Source of the DNA: Cryptomeria japonica
Taxonomy: Eukaryota > Streptophyta > Pinopsida > Cupressales > Cupressaceae
DNA: 64,000 nt
NCBI RefSeq assembly: GCF_030272615.1
Contig: NC_081411.1
Location: forward strand, 831,248,160 to 831,312,159
Reading direction: 5' to 3'
The position numbers and the translations under genes were made by a program. Positions within the stretch are counted from its first letter, which is position 1, and every line of letters starts with the position of its first letter. The notes below the pieces were generated by a model, which searched no databases, was not told where the DNA came from, and saw only the letters and a program-made list of their open reading frames with translations. This document shows positions 45,101 to 54,509 of this stretch, piece by piece.

Positions 45101-46154
45101 CGTTCTAAATTAGATCACTATGTTTATTATAAATCTAATGGTGATCATTTCTTGTACATTGCATTATATGTTGATGATATGTTATTCATTGGTAAAGGGA
45201 AAGGTATGATTTTAGAACTAAAGTCTCAGCTTGCTACTAAATTTGAAATGAAAGATCTTGGTCCAGAAAAAAACAATCTTGGGATGGAATTAAAAGAGAT
45301 AGAGTGAACAGAAAGCTATGGCTAGATCAGAGTAAGTATGCGAATTTAGTTTTACAGAGGTTCAAAATGTAGGATTGTAGACCATTGTGTGTCCCTTTTA
45401 CAGTTGGAATGAAATTATGTATTTCAGATTGTCCCACATCCCCATTGGTGATGGAAGACATGAGTAGAATGCCTTACCAGAGTGTAGTTAGAAGTTTGAT
45501 GTATGCTATGATCTGTACTAGACCAAACATTCCCAAGCAATGGGAGTTCTTTCTAGATATATGTCTAATCCTGGTAGAGTTCATTGGGATGCAATCAAAA
45601 GAGTCTTCAAATATTTGAAGGGTACCTTAGAATATTCTTTTTGTTATTATGGTAATTTGGTTGGAGACGCGATTTCCCTTGATATTCATGGTTATGTGGA
45701 TTCAGACTAGATAGGTGATATTGATAGCATAAGATCCACCAATGCTTATGTGTTTACTTTATTTGGTGGTACAATTAGTTGGATGAGTAAGAGATAGGCT
45801 ATGGTCACTTTTTCCACAATAGAAGCAAAGTATATGGCAACTACTCATGCTTGTAAAGAAGCCATTTGGCTTAAGAGATTGTGTTCAAATATTAGAATAA
45901 AACAAGGTGCAGTGACAATTTATTGTGACAGTCAGAGTGTGATCTGCCTAGCTAAGAACCTGACATTTCATTCTCGAACCAAACACATTGATGTTTAGTA
46001 TCATTTTGTTAGAGATATGGTCAAAGATGGTAGTGTGAAGCTGGTTAAGGTAGAAAATTTGATGAATGCTGTAGATTCTTTAACTAAGGTTGTGAGCATA
46101 GAGATGTTCAAATGGTGTTTGGAGTCTATGGGTCTCATGACCCCTAGAAATTAA
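42142..46154 (+). pseudogene. Copia-3 gag-pol, multiply disrupted
   Basis: Colinear with the Copia-2 polyprotein from ATG 42142 (MTSSLGRIEVEKFNGSNFEM) to TAA 46152-46154 (MGLMTPRN). Visible pieces: Gag to 42712; a CCHC knuckle near 42831; protease LIDSGASFH at about 42970; integrase HSDVFG and TDNGGEF; reverse transcriptase ALYVDDMLFIGKGKGM at about 45166; RNase H CDSQSVICLAKN. More than ten stops and several indels are present. TGA 42485-42487 and TAG 43936-43938 occupy exactly the codons of two of the three Copia-2 stops; TAG 43933-43935 is extra. The third Copia-2 stop is CAA here. Copia-3 lacks the 24-bp duplication. Confidence 0.9.
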
Positions 46155-46195
46155 TTTATTGTGTTGATGCTCCCTTTTCTCTTGCAAGGTGTTCG

Positions 46196-46208
46196 ACAAG
46201 TGGGAGAA
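46196..46208 (+). other. Copia-3 polypurine tract
   Basis: gacaagtgggaga just before the 3' LTR start TGTTGGCAAAAATGG. Confidence 0.75.
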
Positions 46209-47101
46209 TGTTGGCAAAAATGGTGTCTCAACCTTCCATTTATATGAGGTTACTATTTATAGTAAGTTTTTATTTGAGCATGAAATGGTACGAAATTCTC
46301 CCCAAAGCTTTTGGTTGGCTAGATAAGCATTCCAATAAATTTTTATCGCAAGATCACAACTAGTTTTGAAGATATGAAAGTTTCCATTTTGGAGGAGTGT
46401 GATGAAAGGTTTAAATTTAATTTTAAGGACTTTAGAGGCTCCAAATTGTCCTAAAAAGTGGGAATAAATGACATAGCAGTTTACAAGGTGATAGAGCACT
46501 CCACGAACTTTCTGGCACGTCAAATGGTTCATCAATCAGACACACAATTCACAAGTTATGACTTCCATACGTTTGTACTCCCTAAATAGGAAATATAAAA
46601 TGCATCAGATACATAAATGAATTGGAAAAGGGAGGGACACATGTTGATGTGTCTTTTGACATGCTATAGGGCATCTAGATAAGAGATAAGGTTGGCTCCA
46701 CTTTATTAAGTGGTTTTAGCCCATGGTTTTGTAATACCGTTTGACAGTTTCTTGTATTGTATGTCCTATATATGAGGTGTGTAAGATAGATGTTGTGTGT
46801 AAGAGTCTTATGGCTATTGAGTTACCTCTAAATCTCTAATTAGTGGTACTCTTGTGAAGGGATTTCTCTACAAGTATATTGCAATCTATTGTTGATTATT
46901 AAATAATATATTGGACAACTTTTGGAGTGTAGGGTTTTTCTCCCAAAAGGGTTTTCTCCATGTAAATCACTGTGTTGTGGTATGCATGTTGTTGTGTCTA
47001 TTTCTATTAAGTTTTTGTAACTATTTTAATGTAAAAGTTTTTACATTACTGTCCTCTCAAGGTTAGTGTAGGAAGTTGTTCCACTACTTAACTTTCTTAC
47101 A
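46209..47101 (+). repeat. Copia-3 3' LTR
   Basis: 893 bp. It holds a short segment (gtggtactcttgtgaaggga, about 46842) that the 5' LTR lacks, explaining most of the length difference. It ends CTTTCTTACA. Confidence 0.9.
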
Positions 47102-47106
47102 ATTAT

Positions 47107-48238
47107 TTCTTAAGACAATCATTGCTTCTTGACTATAATTGTATTATTGGATATCTAAGTAAAATATGATTAGAACCCCATCATTCTCTTTACTATCTCA
47201 AGGCCTCTTGATTTTCCTATGATAACTTTCACTATGCTTGAAATATTGCATTATCTTTGTAACTGAACATTTTTTTGTCTTATCTGCTGTCATGAGGTCT
47301 CTTGAATATATTCAAGATAAATTCTTGTGCTCTATTTTTGAACATGCTTTTGTACAAATCCCTTCCTCTTTCTTATGACTATGGTTGTGTATAATGTCTT
47401 TGGATCATCTTCACTGTTATCTTTGTTTTAACACGATGGCTTAGATTGTTTCTTCAGAACTTCTCCTTATTTGGCTAGTAACATTAAAGTTGTAAGAATG
47501 TCTATATTACTTGTTCTGAATCTCTTTCTTCTTCATTATTGAAGCAATGTCTCCTATTAGTCTTATGATTTCTCTTTAATCATATGAACATAGTGATGTA
47601 AACTCACTGCTATCTTTGTTCAATATGATATGGATCTTCAACAATGTTGGCATTCTATGGAACATATTTCAATGATTTGTTGTTACTAGTCAAACACTGT
47701 ACCTTTGCCTTACTTCCTTGAATTATACATGCTTCTCTTGAAAATACTCATCACTTATTTTATTCATTGTAGTTGCATTGAGTAGATATTAGTTATTTGT
47801 AATAGTGAAACCATCAACTCACTATTATGAATGATGAGTATTTGATTGATAGAACTACAAGCATGGAGGCTCTACACTCTTACCTATGTTAAAACATAAG
47901 AGAGTAGAATGTTGGGCTCAACCCTTGTGGGAGCCCATTTTACTCCAAATGTTGTGATACTTGTGATATTTAGTGCAAATTCATCATCAATAAGAATATT
48001 CATATACCTACACAGTGAACAAACATGTTAGATAAAACAATGAAGTTCGTAACTTAATGGATATTGGTAATGGTTCTCTTCTCTTCTTTGATATATGTGA
48101 TGACTGAAAAATTGATTTAATGCCTTATGAAAGCAAATTAGATATTTGTTGATGTTGTATATAAAATGACTAGGCATCCCGAACTCTAACATCAATTTTT
48201 TTTATCTCTTACAGGCATTTCTAGGGCAGCAGAGAATC
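47107..48238. other. Unassigned AT-rich sequence
   Basis: 1.1 kb with no reading frame, repeat or element edge that I can identify. Confidence 0.5.
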
Positions 48239-49376
48239 TGATGAATAGTAAGAGTGGGGGAGAATTAGTATGCCAAAAATCTTTGTACTTAAACACTTTG
48301 CTAGACTAACAGTAAACTGGTAAAATAGTTTAGCAGACAAACCGGTTGGCACACATGCAAACCAAATAGAAAATAATGCATTCACCCACAAAAGCACAAA
48401 CACCATAACACAAGAGATTTTGACATGGAAACCCAAATGGGAAAAACCACGGTGATATGGAACTCACAAGTAACTATCTGAAGAATAGGAACCAGACCGG
48501 TTAAGGTCATACGATGTTCTTTACTAGAACAGATCCTGTTAGGAATCTCAATCTCTGTTAGCAGATAAGTCCGATTAAAGACTACCTTGCTAGAGGATTT
48601 TAGATCCATAGATGTGAACCACCTTGTTAGAGGATTTACAAAATACTTTTTAGGCCTACCTGGTTAAGGGCTTCAGACTTGTTGAAGATGTGAGTAATCA
48701 ACAAGCGAGTGATCTAGCTAATAGCACAGATTGCTTGGTTAGATCCTTGATAGCTCGTTCCTAATGCATTCCAGCATTACTTTAGTCTTCTACACATTCA
48801 TACTCTCTCTAACTCATCAACCACCTTCAACCCTAGCAACAACATCAACAACCTAAAACCCTAGACATGATGTCCTTATAAAGGAATCTGATTTCATGTC
48901 AGTCCAATAGGATTACAATACAATTTCCTAGGTTCAATGCATCTAGACATATTCTATAACATGACACAAAAAGCACCGTTGAAGTGTCATTACCGTCAAA
49001 CAATCGGTGGATGGTAACTCATCATAAAATGCTGGTTGGTAACTCATCACAAAATGCTAGTTGGTAACTCATCACAGAGTATTACTGATTCATACAAAAT
49101 ACTGGTTGCCAGTTTGACAAAATGAAGATTGGAAAATATGTGTTCCGCTGCTTTGATCCTTCGTACCGCTTGATATCCTCGAACCGCTTGGGGTCAACTT
49201 ACCGCTTTAGATCGGTAATCACTTTCTGCAAAACACCAATAGTCTAAGGACTATAATGCATCATACCGGTTGGAACAGGTACCGTTTGAGCTTTAACTTA
49301 TAAATACAAAAATGATCTCAATGCAAGTGTGTGTCCATCAATGATAATCACAACATAATCATAAAAAATGCCAACA
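48239..49376 (-). mobile_element. Solo LTR of a copia-like element
   Basis: 1138 bp flanked by gaatc at 48234-48238 and 49377-49381. On the - strand it runs TGTTGGCATTTTTTATG to TTACTATTCATCA. Near its 3' part (- strand) it has ggtttttcccatttgggttt and ctcttgtgttatggtgtttg, phrases also found near the end of the LARD-X LTR, so the two belong to related copia-type families. No internal region remains, so it arose by LTR-LTR recombination. A TATA-like tttataagg lies near 48880 on the - strand. Confidence 0.85.
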
Positions 49377-49557
49377 GAATCTTCTAGAACAAAGGAGTTG
49401 AAGATATGCAACAATTCTACCTTGGGGTTTGTCATTCAGGCAATGACGGATCCCTATTCCTTTCATACACTTTCTTTTACAAATGTATAATTTTCATTTT
49501 ACATTACATTGAATCAATTACTCCCATGGCTTGTGTGAGACACTATACTTTTGTAAT

Positions 49558-49700
49558 TATTAATAAAAAAAACAATTTTATGTAAAGTGTAAAATTCTCT
49601 CTTGGAAAGAACACCTAGCAGAATCAAATATGAAACCTTCATTTTTAGTTGCAAATGTTGTTCCAGCTCTACCTGATTGAGCTAAAAGCAAAATTAGGTA
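49558..49700 (-). repeat. tRNA-like segment, possible SINE
   Basis: The - strand reads TAGCTCAATCAGGTAGAGC, a good match to a tRNA D-arm with internal A box (GCTC/GAGC stem). About 35 bp further is ggtttcatatttgattctg, a weak B box, and further on an A/T-rich tail (ttgttttttttattaat). This fits a tRNA-derived SINE, or the terminal repeat of the 39108-49707 insertion. Confidence 0.35.
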
Positions 49701-49707
49701 GCAATCA

Positions 49708-51254
49708 TACTATAAAATTACCCCTCACATTGGGTAAAAAGTGTGTCATCCTTCATCAAGAATCTCTTTCACCTAGAAATAGGAGGAAGGTATGAATTGT
49801 TGTTCCCCTTCCTTTCTTTTAGTAGAAGATGTTATATTTGTTCAAGAAACTCCTCTTGGAGGTAGATGTATTTTGAGCAAACATATCTTCTCCTACAAGG
49901 ATCTCCTTTACACTTGTTTCAAGATATCCCTTTTTCAACTATTTTACCCTTCGCTTGAAGAGTATTCCCTCTTTGGTTTGGATTTATGATATGGTTGCCT
50001 AGAGGATATGTCCTTAGTGTTGAAGGTAGATATCCTTGTTTCCAGCTTCCTTAAGACATCAACATAGGGCTATGTTGATATCTTAGGTTTGGGGGGGGGG
50101 CACCCATATAACTCCCTTTGTACCATATCTTGGCATTTCTTAAATGGGGTGTTGATCCTCCAAACCAAAGTAAATAAACTCTTAGAGCGAGATGCTTCAC
50201 ACTTGAAACTAGATGCAACATTGATATACATCTTAAGTGGGGTTACACATCACCGAAACTAGAGTAAATAAACTATTACATGGGATCTCCTTGAAACCAA
50301 GCATGTATCTGGTTCAATCGGGGTTACACATTCATAGAAGTAGAGGAAACTCTTAGAGTGAGATGTTCTCAAAGCTAGACATTTGACACTTGGAATTTGC
50401 ATTTACATTACATGTCTTAAATAGGTTGATGCACACTCAATACGAGGTGCTATATACTTGAAACTAGACATCACTTGCACACATAGATGAGGATGAGTGG
50501 AACTAGATAAAAATAGATAGACTATTTCTACTCTCCTCCACAACATGAATCACCTAGAAAAACACATCTAGGGGCAAGGTATCTATGTTCTTTCTCATCA
50601 TTCTTCTCATGGATCATTTGGAAAAAACACATCTAGCATGTATAGATGTTCTCTCTTTCCTTCTTCTCATGAACTCGTAGCTTTTCTACTGATAGTTCAT
50701 GGATGATGTGTGATTTTCTCTTTTATGTGATCACTCATGTTCTTGAGATGGAATTTTTCAAGAATGATATTAGTGGTTGAGACATTTTATATTGAGGTCT
50801 CTTTGGCTAGTTGACTTGAGGTCTTGTTTTTGGTTCTTAACTTTTGTGTGTTGTGTGTCTTTTGTCTTTTTTCCTTTGTTTGTCTTTTTGTCTTTGTTTG
50901 CTATCTTGTTTTTTTGTTCCCTCACATACATTTGAGTGAGTTATGATCCTAAGATTGGGGGCTTGGTTCCTCAAAATTAGTGATGTCTTACACTCCTTGT
51001 GATTTTTCTCGTCCTCTTCTTCATCTCTCTTTTGTCTACTTTACCGTGAGTATTTGCGTAAGCTCATACTCTCGATAAAGTGAGGGCTAAGTATAGTGTC
51101 CTAAATTTTACTCCCTTACAATTTAGTCCATATTTTGGGCCCTCACTTTAGTGTTCATCTCCCAATACTTAACTGAGACCTAATTATGCTTACATCATGC
51201 AAATATGACCTTGCTTTCACTTCATACACCACATGGCCCCCTTGTCCCGACCCT
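49708..51254 (+). mobile_element. Relict of a Tat-N-family element: 3' region and LTR start
   Basis: Colinear with 13730-14891 of Tat-N: gtgtcatccttcatcaagaatc, caaggatctcctttacac, gatgagtggaactag, cacatctaggggc. A polypurine-like aaagtgagggctaa (51077-51090) is followed by an LTR start near 51092 (gtgtcctaaattttactccc), which parallels tgtagcatcgtaaattgtac. LARD-X interrupts the LTR at 51254, and the rest continues at 57861. Confidence 0.75.
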
Positions 51255-51259
51255 AAAAT

Positions 51260-52057
51260 TGTTAGCATTCTACACTCTTTTGAGAATAGTTGATGTTGTC
51301 ATTGATGGCAACCAACTGGCAACCCACCGTAAATAGGTTTCTAGATGCACCCGCATCACATATATCATGCACTGGTATTTAGATTACATCGGCAACAAAG
51401 CACATCGGCACTCCAGCCGACATGGAATAAAGTTTTGTTTATATGAATTGTTTTGTAAATGTAATTATCTATTTTCAAAGCTGACATGGTATATTGTAAA
51501 AGACTCATATATGTATGAGATCTTATAAGTCATTTTGTAAGGTGAGAGATGTGAGATGTGATAGATGATATAATATGTATGGTAGAAGATAACTATTTAG
51601 TGGTAGCGAAGGTTTTTAATCAAGGTATCTATTTGAGCTTAAACCGGTATTGAACCTGGCATTAGAGATGTTGTTTTGAGCAGTAAATTGTATTGGATTT
51701 AATAATCCATTTTGTAATCAGTGAGACTCTTCTTTGAGCAGTGAGCTCTAGGCTGTTGGCCTCCCTACATGTGCAGACCCCTATTGTAAGTAGTATTTAT
51801 TCATTGGCTAGTGAGTAAATATTGTGGGTCACAAATCCCACCGAGGTTTTTCCCACACAAGGTTTCCTCATTAAATATCTTCTGTTATGGTGTGTTTATA
51901 TGTTGTCTCTATTATTTTTGTTTACTACATTAATTCTTGTTTATTGGTACACTGTTTTGGGTGGCAAAGTTATTAATAAGTTTAAATATTCTAATAACTG
52001 GTTAGACACTGATTCACCCCCCTCTCAGTGTCTCTAGGACTGCTATTGAATCTAACA
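51260..52057 (+). repeat. LARD-X 5' LTR
   Basis: 798 bp, TGTTAGCATTCTACACTC to GAATCTAACA. It is about 37 bp shorter than the 3' LTR, mainly because of a segment near 57130-57165. Confidence 0.92.
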
Positions 52058-52059
52058 AT

Positions 52060-52071
52060 TGGTATGAGAGC
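52060..52071 (+). other. LARD-X primer binding site (initiator tRNA-Met, one mismatch)
   Basis: TGGTATGAGAGC, two bases after the LTR. It differs at one base from TGGTATCAGAGC. Confidence 0.85.
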
Positions 52072-52128
52072 ATGGTCCTCTATTTGCAAAAGCCTAACAG
52101 CTTGAGGAAGATTTTGAAACCGGTACAA

Positions 52129-53117
52129 ATGGAAAACTTAAGAAATTAGTTGGAAGGAGCTCTTGAAGATTTTGATGCAAAAAAAATGAAGAATATCAAA
52201 CTTGAAGATGATCTAAGGACTGCTAAGGAATTCATAAAAGGACTTCAAGAAAATCTGGTTATAACACAAAACAAGAGAAAGGAACTTCATGAGAAGATGT
52301 TGAATGATGATGATGAAAAAGAAACTCTTAGAGACATTGCAAATAAGTTGAGACAAAAAAACAGTAATATGAAGAATGAAATGCAAGATATGACTGCGAG
52401 GTTATGTAAGGATATTGAAGATAGGAAGAAGAATGAAGAAGATTTGACTAGGAGACTTAATGATGCAGGAAATGAAAATCTGAGACTTGGTCATGAAAAT
52501 GATATGCTAAAGACATATCTGATTCACATGTAACATGATAAGGAGGAGCTTACAAGACAAGTTGGAATTCTGGAAAATGAGTCGATAACTGCAAATGAAC
52601 ACAAGGACAAATTCAAGAAAAGTTCAGAAAGGCTTGATGACATACTTAAAAGATAGAAACCTAATGGAGATACAAATGGACTTGGATTTGAAATTGGAGA
52701 AAGTTCTGGTACTGTTAATAATCAAGATCAGAATAAACTGGTAAGACAAACTAATTCTTATAAATTTAATGGGAAATGTTTCAAATGCAACAAGTATGGT
52801 CATAGAGAAAATTAGTGTAGATTTAGAAATAGGTAGAATACAAACTCACCCACCGGTCAATGTTCCAAATGCAACAAAGTTGGTCATAATTCAGAAAATT
52901 ATAGAATGAATGTGAAATGCCATGTTTGTGGTAGATTTGGGCATTTATCTAATCAATGCAGATCACAAACCAGTCAAGGATATGGAAAGGCTATTCAAAA
53001 AAATAATGTAACTTGTTATGCATGTTACAGGATTGGACATATTGCAAAATTTTGTTGAAGCAAGACTATACCAGCAAACAATAAAGGATCTAGTTGAAGG
53101 GCAAAGAAAAGGTAGAT
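52129..53117 (+). pseudogene. LARD-X Gag remnant: coiled coil and four zinc knuckles
   Basis: Starts at ATG 52129 (MENLRN), with a TAG at 52147, then an open run to 52533 rich in heptad-like Leu/Ile/Met with Lys/Glu, typical of a coiled coil (LRDIANKLRQKNSNMKNEMQ). After a TAA the same frame continues to four CCHC-type knuckles: CFKCNKYGH (52777, stop before the last Cys), CSKCNKVGH (52861, last Cys now Tyr), CHVCGRFGHLSNQC (52918) and CYACYRIGHIAKFC (53014). There is no UBN2-type capsid domain. Copia Gags usually have one or two knuckles, so four is unusual. It likely bound nucleic acid. Confidence 0.8.
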
Positions 53118-53510
53118 GAATTAAAGCAAGAATTTTCAAAACAATGGATTAAGAAGAGTGATTAGAAAGTTGATGAATCTATCTCTACACTGGTAGAACA
53201 GAGTAACCCTCCATCGATAGGAGATTCTTCATCCAATTAAGGAATAATCCTTAGGGGGTATTGCAGCAAGTTGAAAATCATGCATTCTACCCTCGGTTGA
53301 TGGTGAGAAGATACATTTCTTCTTTACTGATGAACATTTAATGTGGTTGTTGAAAGATATTTCATTATATAACATCAGAGATCCCTCATTTTTGAATCAC
53401 AGAGCATTCAAACATCAGAGAGCGTGAAACTGAGCAAGGGCATTCTAAGGCTAAGCTGTGAAGTGATTTTCAGGCATTCAGAGAACTTCAATTAAGAGGC
53501 ATTTATCATA

Positions 53511-54509
53511 GTGGCAACCTCTTCTTCTATTCCTGAGTTTATTGCAAAACCTATCATTGTGGAAAAAATTAAACGACCTAGAACTGTGTTTAAGATTATC
53601 CCCAATATTGCAAAGAAGGATGATTATGTCAGAGCTTTTTCAAAAATTCTGAAGAGTGTAGCATTTGCAGAAGACCCTAGAATCTACATACATTGCAACA
53701 TAGAAAACCTAGGGACTGAGGATTTAAAGAAAATATTTAATGAGGTTATTAGCGACGGAAATGGTGTGATTAAACCTGGACATAAGATTGTGGAAGACTT
53801 AGGTTTTGTAGAGATTCTGAACATTCCTGAATTTCCAAAGGAAGTTGTAAGACTTGTATTAAGCAGAGTTCATGGAGATTTCATATGGTTAGATTCAGTT
53901 TGCAAAATAACCAAGGAAGCCATTAAGGCAGTTACTGGTTTACCTTCAATCGGTAGTAGGCCTGATAAAACCAAGAAAATACCTAATAAGGGAGTTATGG
54001 AGTTAATCGGAGCCACATCTGATAACAGATCACTTAGAGTGAATGATGTTAAGGATATAAATGTGAAATATGTGAGTATGGTACTAGGATACAAAGCAAC
54101 ACATACAAGTAGACTGAATTATGTTTCTAGCCTTTGTATTCACAGTGCATATGAGATGGTGAACAATAATGCTAAGATTGATGTGTGTGAATCGCTTAAA
54201 GATGAACTGATTAATAACTTAAAGAAAATTAAGGGAAACAAGAAAGGTACTTTCCATTTTGGAAACCTACTAGTATGCTTGATGCTATATTTTACCAAAG
54301 AGATACCTGACATAGGTCACACAGATTTTGGTTATGACATCCCGGTAGGAACACAAATACAAGAAGATTTCACCGGTATGAGCACTAACTGTGATAAGAA
54401 CATTATAGACTACTTCAAAAAATTTCAAACTAAGATGAGAGCAAGAGACAGATCACCGCAGAGCATAGTTGATAAGTATGACAAGCAAATTTGTTTTGTC
54501 ATTAAGTGA
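53511..54509 (+). CDS. LARD-X accessory ORF, N-terminal globular part, unknown
   Basis: Open frame of 332 codons reading ATSSSIPEFIAKPIIVEK after a GTG at 53511, which is probably a mutated or missed start; no ATG precedes it. It is predicted globular, with segments DFIWLDSVCKITKEAIKAV and TGLPSIGSRPDK, and a hydrophobic HFGNLLVCLMLYFTKEIPD. I recognise no gag, pol or env domain. The general layout (a globular domain before a basic, coiled-coil tail) recalls plant transposon-associated proteins of unknown function, but I cannot assign it. The TGA at 54507-54509 looks secondary because the frame continues beyond it. Confidence 0.6.
   Translation: MATSSSIPEFIAKPIIVEKIKRPRTVFKIIPNIAKKDDYVRAFSKILKSVAFAEDPRIYIHCNIENLGTEDLKKIFNEVISDGNGVIKPGHKIVEDLGFVEILNIPEFPKEVVRLVLSRVHGDFIWLDSVCKITKEAIKAVTGLPSIGSRPDKTKKIPNKGVMELIGATSDNRSLRVNDVKDINVKYVSMVLGYKATHTSRLNYVSSLCIHSAYEMVNNNAKIDVCESLKDELINNLKKIKGNKKGTFHFGNLLVCLMLYFTKEIPDIGHTDFGYDIPVGTQIQEDFTGMSTNCDKNIIDYFKKFQTKMRARDRSPQSIVDKYDKQICFVIK

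Larger units (their letters stand above)
41152..47101 (+). mobile_element. Copia-3: sibling of Copia-2, degraded
   Basis: 5.95-kb + strand element of the Copia-2 family. LTRs are 866 bp (41152-42017) and 893 bp (46209-47101). The flanks attgt (41147-41151) and attat (47102-47106) are a target duplication with one mismatch. The initiator tRNA-Met primer site and polypurine tract are in place. Many stops and frameshifts make it inactive and older than Copia-2. Confidence 0.93.
39108..49707. mobile_element. Candidate insertion with inverted, tRNA-like ends
   Basis: Bounded by Tat-N-family DNA that is continuous on both sides. The left end reads TGTTGTCACCTAATATTGC (39108-39126). The right end, reverse-complemented, reads TGATTGCTACCTAATTTTGC (49688-49707). 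Similarity of the inverted ends continues patchily for about 100 bp and includes tRNA A-box-like segments. Without Copia-3 and the solo LTR inside it, about 3.5 kb remain, with no recognisable coding frame. It could be a DNA transposon, or an LTR-type relict, since the ends are also TG/CA. No target duplication is clear. Confidence 0.35.
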
